DNA of 64,000 nt from Hepsetus odoe (taxonomy: Eukaryota; Chordata; Actinopteri; Characiformes; Hepsetidae): contig CM029374.1 in the NCBI GenBank assembly GCA_017165825.1, positions 2,641,910-2,705,909 on the forward strand, written 5' to 3'. The notes under the pieces were generated by a model. That model was not told the DNA's origin. It saw only the letters and a program-made list of their open reading frames with translations, and did not search any database. A program made the position numbers and the translations under genes. Of the stretch, positions 34,007-44,645 are shown in pieces. Positions within the stretch are counted from its first letter, which is position 1. Every line of letters begins with the position of its first letter.

Positions 34007-35972
34007 ATGATGAGTCAGGCCGGTGTGTCTGTTCGGTTTTACTGCACCGCAGGCAGCGGCATGGAGACGTTTTTGCTGCAGGAAGTAAAAGACAAACTCG
34101 CCGCTGCTGAGGTGAGCTCCTCATTACTGCAGATTGAACTAATATTACAATAAAAATGATAAAATAACTCAATCATACATGATTGTTCAATAATAACGAT
34201 TGCATAATATCATATTAAATTGGATAATAATATATAATATTAGAGTAATTCAAATAATGCTATCTTAATATTACATTTTACGTAGAATTATTAGAAAAAT
34301 GTGAACTCATATTTTAGAAAGTATAATTTAATATCAGAATTATTTGTAAAGTGTGTCATTTAACATTATGTATCATTAGAAAAGTAAAAATAATGTTTTT
34401 TATTAAAATTCTTAATATTACATTAATACCATATAGTTTAATCAGAATAAAATCAAGTATTATTTTATAAAAGTATTACAAATGAAATAATAATAAATGA
34501 TTATAATATAATTTCACAAAAACAAAACAACAACAATAATATATTAGAATAATATAGAATTGCTATAATATTGTCATTGTAATAACATAATATTAAAATA
34601 ATAACAACATCTTAATATTAAAATAATATCATGCAGTTGTTTGGTCATATAACATTTTTATTCTAATAAAATTAATTATAAATTATAATGAATTAATTAA
34701 TATCCTAATATTGTTTGAAAAACGGAAGCTCACCTTCCTCTTTATTTTACCAAGTCTTTTTTTTATATATAGCTCTGTTATACAGGTTTACTGTGGACAG
34801 ATGCTCACCTGTTGCTTTATGACCTCTAGTCTGACAATATTTATTATAACTGTGATAGACTACATCATATGTTCTTTTCTGAGCAAATTATGAGATTGTC
34901 AGTAATTAAAGAACACTGGATGTCTGCATGTTCCGGAGAGCAGAATTAGTCCTGGATTTAGTGCAGAAAGTGGCACTGCTGGTTCCTTCTTTTCCATCTA
35001 GATATTAAAAAAATATGAAATATTGTGTGTGTGTGTGTGTGTGTGTGTGTCAGGTGGAACATATCCCTGGTAGAGTGTTTTTCCGCAGCAGTTTGTCTCC
35101 TCAAGAAATGATGCAGCTGAAATCCGCTGAGAGGCTCTTCCTGCTTCTGCGAAAAGCTCCACCCATTTCTCTACCCAAAAATCCAGGTGTGCTACTGACA
35201 TCATACAGGTGTGCCGCTGAGTTTAAGGTACAGATAGAATGATTTCATCATTATTCAGCAAACTGGTGTATAGAAGAAGTAGCTGTTTTGGCCATTGTTT
35301 TATTTTAATCTGTTCTTTCCTCAAAGAAGTTGGAGCCATTATTTAAAAGATTATCTGAAATAAAGTTGTTGCAAACTAAGAAAACATGCTTGTTATCAGT
35401 ATATATATACAGTAGTGTGCAAACGTTTTAGGCAAGTGTGGAAAAAATGCTGTAAACAAAGAATGCTTTCAGAAATATAAATAATGATTGTGTATTTTTA
35501 TCAATTTACAAAATGCAAAGTGAACGAACAAAAGAAAAATCTAAATCAAATCAGTATTTGGTGTTTCTACCTTTTGCCTTCAAACCAGCATCAGTTCTTC
35601 TGGCCCCCACAGAGCCCTGATCTCCACATCATCCAGTGTGTCTGGATCACATGAAGAGACAGAAGGATGTGAGGAAGCTACATCCACAGAAGATCTGTGC
35701 GTAGTTCTCCAAGATGTTTGGAACGACCTACCGGCCGAGTTCCTTCAAAAACTGTGTGCAAGTGTACCTAAAAGAATTGATGCTGTTTTGAAGGCAAAGG
35801 GTGGTCACACCAAATATTGATTTGATTTAGATTCTCTTTTGTTCATTCACTGCATTTTGTTGATTGATGAAAATAAATGATGAACACTTCCATTTCTGAA
35901 AGCGTTCTTTGTTTACAGCATTTTTTCCACACCTGCCTAAAACTTTTACACAGTACTGTGTGTGTGTATATG

Positions 35973-36017
<45 letters not shown>

Positions 36018-39000
36018 ATAAGTCTTCAGTGCTTCTTTGAGGAATTCACAAACTTTCAATTAATACTCACATTCTTTTATTCCTTTTTCAGCAAAAACAG
36101 CCAACATTATACAGCAAAGCATCGTGGGAAATCCAGATGATTGGAGCCACACACTCTTCACTTGGGCAGCACTGCAGACGGAGCTTAACAGTCTCCAGGG
36201 GCGGGGGAAGAAAAGGAAGAGAGAGGAGGAAGAAAAGGAGAAGAGAATAAAGGAAACTATGGAGAGTAGAGACCACAGCGGTCAGAATCGCCCCACTTTC
36301 AGAGTCAGCTGCCGCTGCAGTGGAGCCATCTCTCGGTGCTTTAATTCCCAGGTGTGTGTGTGTGCATGTGTGTGCATTTGTGCAAGCACTCATTGCATTA
36401 GTTGGGCTCTCCCAACTATGTAGCTGTAAATATCTCGAATAAAAAGATTCCAGAAAAAACAATTTAAAATAAAAATGACTATCCAGAATAAAGTTTCAAT
36501 AAAATAATATCTGAAGAGGTCACTCTGGAGTTGCCACCGGTGAGAGGCGCTGAGCAGGTGTGGGCATACTTATTGCCCCACGGCTTGGGGCCAGTACATT
36601 GGGGTTTACCCCGGTAGATGAGAGGGTGGCGGCCCTCCGCCTTCGGGTCGGGGGACGGGTCCTTAGTGTTGTCTGCGCTTATGCGCCAAACAGCATTCTG
36701 GACTACCCACCCTTTCTTGGGTCTCTGGAGGGGGCATTAAAGAGCGTCCCTGCTGGGGACTCCATCGTTCTGCTGGGGGACTTCAATGCTCACGTGGGCA
36801 TTGAATGACAGTGACACCTGGAAGGGCGTAATTGGGAGGAATGGCCCCCTCCAATCTGAACCAGAGCAGTGTTTTGTTATTGGACTTTTGTGCTCGTCAC
36901 GGATTGTCCATAACGAACACCATGTTCAGGCATAAGGATGTCCACATGTGCACCTGGCACCAGGACACCCTAGGCCGCAGTTCGATGATCGACTTTGTGG
37001 TTGTGTCGTCGGACTTGCGGCCCCATGTCTTGGACACTCGGGTGAAGAGAGGGGCGGAGCTGCCAACTGACCATCACCTGGTGGTGAGTTGGCTTCGTTG
37101 GTGGGGGAGGATGCCGGTCAGGCCTGGTAGGCCCAAACGCATCGTGAGGGTCTGCTGGGAACATCTGGCAGAATCCCCTGTCAGGACAAGCTTCAACTCC
37201 CACGTCCGTCAAAGCTTTAACCACGTCCCGGGGGAGGTGGGGGACATTGAGTGTGAATGGACTATGTTCCGCGCCTCCATTGTCAAGGCGGCTGACCGGA
37301 GCTGTGGCTGGGAGGTGGTTGGTGCCTGTCGCGGTGGCAACCCTAGAACCCGTTGGTAGACACCAGCGGTGAGGGATGCCATCAAGCTGAAGAAGGAGTC
37401 CTACCGGGCCTTTTTGGCCTACCGGGCCTTTTTTTTGGCCAAAAACTCGGGCATGGGAGGAGTTTGGAGAGGCCATGGAGAAGGACTTCGAAGACACCTT
37501 CGAGGAAATTCTGGACCACCATCCGGCGTCTCAGGAGGGGAAAGCAGTGCACAGTCAACACAGTGTATAGTGGGGATGGTGTGCTGCTGACCTCGACTCA
37601 GGACGTTGTGGGTCGGTGGGGGGAGTACTTCGAAGACCTCTTTAATTCCACCAACATGCCTCCCGAGGAGGAAGCAGAGCCTGGGGACATAGAGGTGGAC
37701 TCTTCCATCTCGGGGGCCGAGGTTGCCAAGGTGGTCAAAAAGCTCCTTGGTGGCAGGGCTCCGGGAGTGGATGAGATCTGCCCAGAGTTCCTCAAGGCTC
37801 TGGATGTTGTAGGACTGTCATGGCTGACACGCCTCTGCAACATCGCATGGACATCGGGGACGGTGCCTCTGGATTGGCAAACCGGGGTGGTGGTCCCCCT
37901 CTTTAAGAAAGGGGACCGGAGGGTGTGTTCCAACTATCGAGGGATCACACTTCTCAGCCTCCCGGGGAAAGTCTATTCAGGGGTCCTGGAAAGGAGGGTC
38001 CGTGGGATAGTCGAACCTCGGATTCAGGAGGAGCAGTGTGGTTTTCGTCCAGGTCGTGGAACAGTGGACCAGCTCTACACCCTTGAGGGTGCATGGGAGT
38101 TTGCCCAACCAGTTTACATGTGCTTTGTGGACTTGGAGAAGGCATTCGACCGTGTCCCTCGGGGGCTCCTGTGGGGGGTACTCCGCGAGTATGGGTTATC
38201 GGATTCCCTGCTAAGGGTTGTCCGGTCCCTGTATAACCGGTGTCAGAGCTTGGTCCGCATTGCCGGCAGTAAGTCGGACCTGTTCCCGGTGAGGGTTGGA
38301 CTCCGCCAGGGCTGCCCTTTGTCACCAATCCTGTTCATAATTTTTATGGACAGGATTTCTAGGCGCAGCCAGGGAGTTGAGGGGGTCCGGTTTGGTGGGC
38401 TCAGGATTGGGTCACTGCTTTTTGCAGATGACGTTGTCCTGTTGGCCTCATCAGGCCGTGACCTTCAGCTCTCACTAGATCGGTTCGCAGCCGAGTGTGA
38501 AGCGGCTGGGATGAGAATCAGCCCCTTTAAATCTGAGGCCATGGTCCTCAGTCGGAAAAGGGTGGAATGCCCTCTCAGGGTTGGGAGTGAGATCCTGCCC
38601 CAAGTGGAGGAGTTTAAGTATCTTGGGATCTTGTTCACGAGTGAGGGTAAAATGGAGCGGGAGATCGACAGGCGGATCAGGGCAGCTTCTGCAGTGATGC
38701 GGGCTCAGCATCGGTCCGTCATGGTGAAGAAGGAGCTGAGCCAGAAGGCAAAGCTCTCAATTTACCGGTCGATCTACGTTCCCACCCTCACCCATGGTCA
38801 CGAGCTGTGGGTAGTGACCGAAAGAACGAGATCACGAATACAAGCGGCCGAAATGAGTTTCCTCTGCAGGGTGTCTGGGCTCTCCCTTAGAGATAAGGTG
38901 AGAAGCTCAGTCATCCGGAAGGGGCTCAAAGTAGAGAGGAGAGGGGAGTCAGATGAGGTGGCTCGGGCATCTGATTAGGATGCCCCATGGACGCCTCCCT

Positions 39001-41200
39001 GGTGAGGTGTACCGGGCACGTCCCACCGGAAAGAGACCCCGGGGAAGACCCAGGACACGCTGGAGAGACTATGCCTCTCGGCTGGCCTGAGAACGCCTTG
39101 GGATACGCCCAGAGGAGCTGGAAGAAGTGGCCGGAGAGAGGGAAGTCTGGGCATCCCTGCTGGAGCTGCTGCCCCTGCGACCTGACCTCGGATAAGCGGA
39201 AGAAAATGAATGAAATGAATGAATGAATAAAATAATATCATACATGGAAATTCTAATACAATCAGCATCAAAATTAATATCAAATCAAATTAATAATAAA
39301 ACTAATGAAATAAAACTAATGCCTGCAGAATTCTGCTAATATTGAAAATGATAATTAACTCATTATTGAGTTAAGACCTACACATTAACTCTCCCAATGG
39401 AGAAACATTTTTATTTACGGTTTATAACAAATACCAGCTTTTTTTTCTCTTCACCTGCATATTGATGTCATTTACAACACTTACTACACTGTGTGTGTGT
39501 TTTCGTAGAACTTGAGTCGTTTGATTGGGGTGGCCATCAGCCGACAGCTTGGATGGAAAGCTGACCTCCGGGAGCCGAATCTTGAGGTGGATGAACACAG
39601 AAATGTCTCAGATTTGAAAGAGTTAATTGAACTGAGTGTACTTAAATGCTCTAGTTTATATTTTTTTTTATATGAAATCAGGTGAACGTGTATCTGAGTG
39701 AGGACCACTGTGTTCTCGGGATTCCCCTATTAAGGTACGTCTCTTTCCATTTCTCTGAGCTAGTACCAGAGTTAATGTGGGGCATTCATGGAGTTTACAA
39801 TATAGGTGTGTGTGTCTGCGTTTTCAAGGCATCCTCTGGCCAATCGCAGTTATATGAAGCACACTGGTCTTCGGTCCACTATAGCCTGGGCTATGACCTC
39901 CCTCTGTCCTATAAAGGTAGGGTCATATTTCTGGCTAAAAATCATATTGTCCTCTTGTCCTAAATTCATCAGACACGTTCAGTGATTTTGCTCTGGAGAT
40001 ACAAAGCTGATGGAAACTTGTGCCCCACCAATTACCATCATGTGAACTGAAAACAGATTTGTTTGTGTGTTTGATTGCTGTGTTATCTATACAAATGGAC
40101 TAATATAATATAAGGTATACTGGAAAAAAAGAATTTATTTCCTTTTCTTTTACGAATGTTGACATTTTTTGCAAGTGTCAGAAAATGATTAGTCAATACA
40201 TGTTTAATGTTGCAATATTTCCTTTTTCATTTTAACGAATCGTACATTCATGACAAACACTAGAATCCATGGTCACCCAAATAGTTTCTGTGAAAACACA
40301 CACCCAAAACTTCTCTCAGTTTCTCTCTTTAATTCCAACAAGTCACCAGCCTCGCATGAAGTCTGTAGTATTACTTTCCCGGCTCTTGAATGTTCTGATC
40401 CATCATCAGAAGGTTGTGGGTTTATCCCTGACCAGTAGATTACCCTGAGTTACCCAAGATACTGTCCCCATCATTGCTCCCCCAACACAGTGGGCCAGAT
40501 TTGGCCAGGTGTGTGTGTGTGTGTTCACTACTGGTGTGTTTGGATGGGTTAAATGTAGAGGAAATATTCACTGTTCACAGTGTGTGAGTGTGTATGAGTC
40601 TGCGAGTGTGTGCGAGTGTGTGCGAGTGTGTGCAAGCACAAAGAATTTCATTGCATTACTTGGGCGCTCCCAACTGTGTAGCTGTGGTGTCAGAAGATAG
40701 CAAGTTTGTCCAGTGAACCAGCCCACATTTCCATCAATTTGGAGAAACATCTTTAATCAAGGATGTGTCAACAATGGAGGCAGAACTACACAACACCAAA
40801 AAATAAACAAGTGGGACATGCCCACTGAAAATCATTCATGGTTCCTGATGGAAAACAGCAGTCTGGTAGCTGGCTTAACAGAAATAGCATCGAGGGTGTT
40901 TTGTGTATTGAGCCGTATGATGACACTGAGTTGGTGGCAGTGGGATACGATGAGGTGGAGTCACATGACTCAGATGTAGTACTTGCAAGCCTTCTCGCCT
41001 CTCCTCAAGAGATCTGGCTGGTGGGGATTTGGCCTAAAAGACTAAAATGGGGATGCCAGAAATAACATTCGGCATCCAGTTCCATCCCCATGCCAGCAGT
41101 AAACTCTTAGTGCTGGAAGAGCATTCCAGTGTTGACTTGTTTTAGCATGTTTCAGTATGAACAATTTTTTATTTTTCTCTCCCCCCCCCCTCTCTCCCCC

Positions 41201-41249
<49 letters not shown>

Positions 41250-43263
41250 TTTTCTCCTTTTCAGGAGGCCTCTGTGGTTTTAGACCCCATGTGTGGAGTT
41301 GGCACGATATTATTAGAAGCAGCTCAGGAGTGTTCGGTCTGTGTACACGCACACTCTCACTCATGGTCTACCCACCAACACACACACCTATTAATTAACT
41401 TGCAATAACTCACAGCACATTGATACAGCAATGTCATTGTACCCATCTAATTTAAAACTCTGTGCATGTCTGTGTGTTTGTGTATGTGTGTGTGTGTGTG
41501 TGTGTGTCTGTGTCTGTGTCTGTGTCTGTAGAATGCTGTGTTTATAGGTATGGACAGGAGGAAGCTCCAGGTGCAAGCTGCAGAAATGCCAGAAGCTGCT
41601 GGTGGAAGCCAGAATGCTGCTAATCCAGTCATCCTGCAGAATTAGGACTTGCAAATCATCTCTCTTTCTCTTGGTCTATCTTCATCTGTAATGTTATAGA
41701 AGGAAACCAGTGCACACAAGGTGGAGAAACACCCTGAACAGGTCATTGGCCAGTGCAGACAGGGAGATACTCAAACACAGTTACACTTCTGAGGCAAATT
41801 AGCATTTCCAGTCCACTTGACGTTCCTGACTTTGGACTGTGGGAGGAAACCCCCATCTACAAACTCCATACAGAGAGGACAATGTTTGGAATTAAACCCA
41901 GGACAGCCTGCACATTCACCACACCTTTTCCACTTGTTTCAAGCTCCAAGTGAGAAATTGATATCAGTCACACTTTTCCATTTCTCTCTTTGTGTCCCAC
42001 CTTGCAGGCTCTGTGGATGCAGTCTTGTGTGACGTCCCGTTCGGGAGAAAGTTCACCTGCAGCACGGACATGACCACTGCCCTGCCGCCCATACTGGCCG
42101 AGATGGAGAGGTAGACCACAGCACAGCCAGACCTAGTTCAGTAAAGATAAAATGGTAGTTTGGACCCTGTTACTCCAAATGTGGTCGAAAAGCTAAGTTA
42201 AAAGTGAAAAGTGAAAGTAAAGTGAAAGTGACCATTCGTCATTGTGAGCAGCACAGCACACAGTGAACTGTAGTGGATCTCTACATTTCTTAGCTACAAA
42301 CACACACACAATACAGCAAGGGGCAGCTATGAAAGCACCTGCGGAGCAGTGAAGGGGACAGTACCTTGCTCAAGGGTACCTCTAGGCAACCTACTGGTAA
42401 GGGGTTTGAAACCACAATCTTCGATCTTGGCTGGCCCAACTCTGCCACTAGGCCTTCCCGAAGTTAATCTACTTCTGTAGAATTGGTTTGGAGCAAGGAA
42501 TAAAACTTGCCACTGATCACAGAAAATTTGATGTCTATTCAATCACAAACCTCAGGTTTTTAAAAATAAAAAATAAAAAATTTTCTATGCAAACTAAGTC
42601 GTGATGTGATAAGTGGCTAATTGTAGAGAAACTTACTGACTGTACAAAGTGGCAGTGAGTTGAATTAGGAATTGGATTATTGAATTTAGGATTATTTTGT
42701 CCTACAATGCCCTGTTTGTACCTCAATATCAGGAATAGACTTTAGGTCAAAATAACTTCAAAACATGAGCCTCTTATTGCAAGAACCTTGTGAGTCAGCT
42801 AGGGATTAAACAATGTGGGTGTCCTGACTGAAAGTTGCTCCAGAATGAAGCCTTTTACACCAAACTAACTTTGTAATTGTGTAGATACCACTGCTGAACG
42901 GAACTCGAGTCTTTGATTATCTTCACAAACCGATGGTTTTTAAACGTGCTCTGATTTTGCAGGGTCCTCTGTGAGAGCGGATATCTGATTCTGCTGCTAA
43001 GTCTACAACTCTCTGCCCAGATTAAGAAACTCATCAAAGCAAACTCGCTCAGCCCACCATCACACACAACTGGCCATGACGAGGAGTCACCTGACAGCAC
43101 ACACACCACACACACACCGCATACACACACCGTAGACACAGAGGAGCACAGAAAGAGAGGAACACTCAGTACATTGCTTCTGAAGAGCACACACAGAGTA
43201 AGCCTTGGGAGCACTGACGCAATCATACACACCTATACAAAGGTACACACAGTTACACACTGA
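34007..43263 (+). CDS. thumpd2: THUMP domain-containing protein 2 (RNA methyltransferase), one exon with uncertain frame
   Basis: Exons: 34007-34111, 35054-35186, 36092-36351, 39509-39586, 39682-39734, 39829-39916, 41265-41336, an uncertain exon from 41532, 42008-42110, 42963-43263. THUMPD2 is a class I SAM-dependent methyltransferase reported to make m2G on U6 snRNA with TRMT112. Seen: VRFYCTAGSGMETFLLQEVK at the start, VEHIPGRVFFRSS and LKSAERLFLLLRKAP, a basic linker, FRVSCRCSGAISRCFNSQ of the THUMP domain, LGWKADLREPNLEVNVYLSE, HTGLRSTIAWAMTSL, the SAM-binding LDPMCGVGTILLEAAQE, and DVPFGRKF near the active site. The C-terminus THRVSLGSTDAI matches the vertebrate end. The exon at 41532 hits a stop at 41643-41645 unless an internal donor or a frame correction is used. 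A donor at 43240/43241 could also join a later exon near 44963. The introns carry a Tc1/mariner derivative and a LINE. Confidence 0.9.
34112..35053. other. thumpd2 intron 1, AT-rich
   Basis: Dominated by ATAAT-type sequence with little complexity, ending in (GT)n immediately before the CAG acceptor at 35051-35053. No gene is seen. Confidence 0.7.
35410..35958 (+). mobile_element. Tc1/mariner derivative with long terminal inverted repeats
   Basis: The ends CAGTAGTGTGCAAACGTTTT and (reverse complement of the right end) CAGTACTGTGTAAAAGTTTT continue as matching inverted repeats for roughly 145 bp: GGAAAAAATGCTGTAAACAA, GCTTTCAGAAAT, AATCTAAATCAAATCA. The left end is preceded by TA. The core retains a degraded transposase C-terminus, SPDLHIIQCVW and WNDLPAEFLQKLC then PKRIDAVLKAKGGHTKY, across more than one frame. 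It is non-autonomous and lies in thumpd2 intron 2. Confidence 0.88.
36560..37359 (+). pseudogene. LINE endonuclease remnant, two frames
   Basis: The frame 36560-36808 ends prematurely just after GDFNAHVG because of a small indel, and the frame 36832-37359 continues with LLLDFCARHGLSITNTMF, HMCTWHQDTLGRSSMIDFVV and GAELPTDHHLVVSWLRW. The N-terminal catalytic motifs of the endonuclease are lost by 5' truncation. Confidence 0.85.
37353..38978 (+). pseudogene. LINE reverse transcriptase, long but damaged reading frame (541 codons)
   Basis: Reverse transcriptase motifs in order: LLGGRAPGVDEICPEFLK, VVPLFKKGDRRVCSNYRGI, LLSLPGKVYSGVLERRV, EEQCGFRPGRGTVDQLYTL, FVDLEKAFDRVPRGLLWGVL, VRVGLRQGCPLSPILFIIFM and the catalytic SLLFADDVVLLASS (FADD form of the usual YADD). 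Then come EEFKYLGILFTSEGKMERE and SIYRSIYVPTLTHGHELWV. The C-terminal HLIRMPHGRLPGEVYRARP continues in another frame after 38950, so the protein is truncated. Confidence 0.9.
40400..40580 (+). mobile_element. SINE family A, diverged
   Basis: Contains GAAGGTTGTGGGTTTATCCC, TGACCAGTAGATTACCCTGA, ACTGTCCCCATCATTGCTCC and GGGTTAAATGTAGAGG. It lies in thumpd2 intron 6. Confidence 0.62.
41170..41250. repeat. Pyrimidine-rich (CT)n tract before a thumpd2 acceptor
   Basis: C-run and (CT)n followed by TTTTTCTCCTTTTCAG at 41249-41264, directly upstream of the exon 41265-41336. Confidence 0.9.
41532..41645 (+). pseudogene. thumpd2: thumpd2 exon with apparent frame break
   Basis: After the acceptor CTGTAG the frame NAVFIGMDRRKLQVQ then AAEMPEAAG aligns in order with the fold downstream of the SAM-binding motif. 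From there a frame shifted by one base, EARMLLIQSSC, looks like the true continuation, while the original frame runs to TAG at 41643. Possible readings are a small indel (real or assembly error), use of an internal donor at GCTG/GTGGAA that keeps phase with exon 42008-42110, or a non-functional allele. The phase-1 start of the next exon fits the internal donor. Confidence 0.5.
41735..41930 (-). mobile_element. SINE family C
   Basis: Plus strand has GAACAGGTCATTGGCCAGTG, GGACTGTGGGAGGAAACCCC and ACTCCATACAGAGAGGAC, the reverse complement of the canonical CTCCCACAGTCC / CATGTTCTC order. It lies in a thumpd2 intron. Confidence 0.72.
42200..42459 (-). mobile_element. tRNA-derived SINE, family A
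   Basis: Plus strand reads AAAGTGAAAGTGACCATTCG, GCAAGGGGCAGCTATGAAAG, TACCTTGCTCAAGGGTACCT, GGCAACCTACTGGTAAGGGG and TTTGAAACC. It is near full length and inverted, in a thumpd2 intron. Confidence 0.85.
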
Positions 43264-43311
43264 ACTACACACACACACCAAAGCAAGCTTTGTGCATGAT
43301 TGTAAAAGCCA

Positions 43312-43317
43312 AATAAA
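43312..43317 (+). promoter_or_regulatory. AATAAA polyadenylation signal candidate for thumpd2
   Basis: Lies 49 bases after the TGA at 43261-43263, which would give a very short 3' UTR. Confidence 0.5.
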
Positions 43318-43594
43318 AATTTCAAGTAATTCCATGCTCAATTTATTCACCTTTGTGACCTTTGTGTGGGTTGTGTGTGTGTGTGTGTGTGTGAGTAATT
43401 ACGGAGCAATGAGTGTAAAATCCTGCAACAACAACATTCCTCACTTTAGTAACTAAACCATAGATGAGTCAATGAGTCAGGTCAGTGAAACAATGAAATA
43501 ATAGCTGTGTGTGTGTGTGTGGGGGGTGTATTCAGATATTGAGGGGTGTTAAATACCCAAGTAATTGGACTCTTACTATTTTTGTAGCCTCTCC

Positions 43595-43630
43595 ATTTAT
43601 AAGGGGAAGGTGTTTCTTCCCCTTATAAAT
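43595..43630. repeat. Perfect 15-bp inverted repeat (hairpin) with 6-base loop
   Basis: ATTTATAAGGGGAAG at 43595-43609 and its exact reverse complement CTTCCCCTTATAAAT at 43616-43630, loop GTGTTT. It lies about 330 bases beyond the thumpd2 stop. Confidence 0.9.
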
Positions 43631-43754
43631 GCTGAAATCAGCTCCAGCATGTACCCTGGTTAGGATGCGTGGCTCAGAGAGAGGATGGATGGATGGATAG
43701 AGGGAGGGTGGGATGGAGGGAGGGATGCACCACCTAACACATCTTTTTCTTTCA

Positions 43755-44140
43755 GCTGCTTCCGTTTAGCGGTCATACCTTGAATCAGCCATCTCCATTT
43801 AACTTTCGGTCCTCTGCATCTTCCTGCTTCAAACCAACCACTTCCATGTCCTCTCACACTTCATAAACCTCCTCTTTGGTCTTCCTCTTACTCCTCCTTC
43901 CTGTAGCTCCATCCTCCAGCATCCTCCTTCAGTATAATTCTCTTCTCCTCTGGACTTGTCCAAACCAGTAACCTTGGCTTCTCTAACTTTGTCTCCAAAA
44001 GATTTCAACCTGATCTGTCCCTCTAACACACTCATTCCTAATCCTGTCCATCCTCGTCACACCCAATGAAAATTTCAGCATCTTCAACTCTAACACCTCC
44101 AGCTCTGTCTCCTATCTTTTCAGCAGTGCCACTGTCTCCA
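43755..44140 (-). pseudogene. RTE-type LINE 3' fragment
   Basis: The minus strand carries the same sequence family as 15337-15863: GGTGTTAGAGTTGAAGATGC, TGACGAGGATGGACAGGATT, GGAGACAAAGTTAGAGAAGC, GGACAAGTCCAGAGGAGAAG and GGAAGTGGTTGGTTTGAAGC. Frames are broken. Confidence 0.8.
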
Positions 44141-44527
44141 GCCCACCTTAACAACTTTCAATGTGTCAAGGTGTGCATGTTTTTTGTGTGTCCATTCAAT
44201 CATTTTTTTCCACAATTAAAGGTGGCCAGACATCCCCCTGTTTTTGATGGCCTGTCCCAAGGCTGAAATGTCCCATTTTTTTAACTGACAGTTTGAAAAA
44301 AAAAACGGAAAGTGTTGCACAAATATTGCTCCCTACAGCAGCTTCAAATCATCCTCTTCTATAGGAAACCCCTCACGTTTTGAGAAAACTTCTCTAAAAC
44401 TCACAGAAACCAAAGTATCTCCACATCACATTTTTTTAAAGCCAGGCCTGGACCCGGGGCTTTAATCAGGACTCAGGTAATGGGGAGCTGATCTGTAATC
44501 GTACAGTCTGCTAAGGTGGGTTGGAGA

Positions 44528-44645
44528 TGCTAAATTGTCCCCTAGATGTTTGTGGGTCTGCCCTGTGATGGACTGTTGAGCTGTCCAGGGTGTGTCCCCA
44601 CATTTCAGCCTTTGAGAACTGAGATAGACTCCAACACCGCCCACA
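44528..44645 (+). mobile_element. SINE family C tail fragment
   Basis: AAATTGTCCCCTAGATGTTT, GCCCTGTGATGGACTG, CTGTCCAGGGTGTGTCCCC and GAGATAGACTCCAACACC follow the family's usual 3' order. Confidence 0.6.

Larger units (their letters stand above)
36512..39225 (+). mobile_element. 5'-truncated non-LTR retrotransposon (RTE/Rex-like LINE) with 14-bp target-site duplication
   Basis: Encodes the C-terminal part of an APE-type endonuclease (RLGASTLGFTPVDERVAALR, VVCAYAPN, LLGDFNAHVG, TDHHLVV) and a reverse transcriptase. It ends with a GAATGAAT-type short-repeat tail. The identical 14-mer AATAAAATAATATC occurs at 36498-36511 and 39226-39239. Relative to related fish elements the frame is broken near 36800, around 37350 and near 38950, so it is defective. 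The exact clade (Rex1-like or RTE-like) was not resolved. It is in thumpd2 intron 3, in sense orientation. Confidence 0.92.

Noticed and set aside
36970..38711. Several minus-strand frames of 78-175 codons
   Set aside because: Antisense shadows of the LINE endonuclease and reverse transcriptase.
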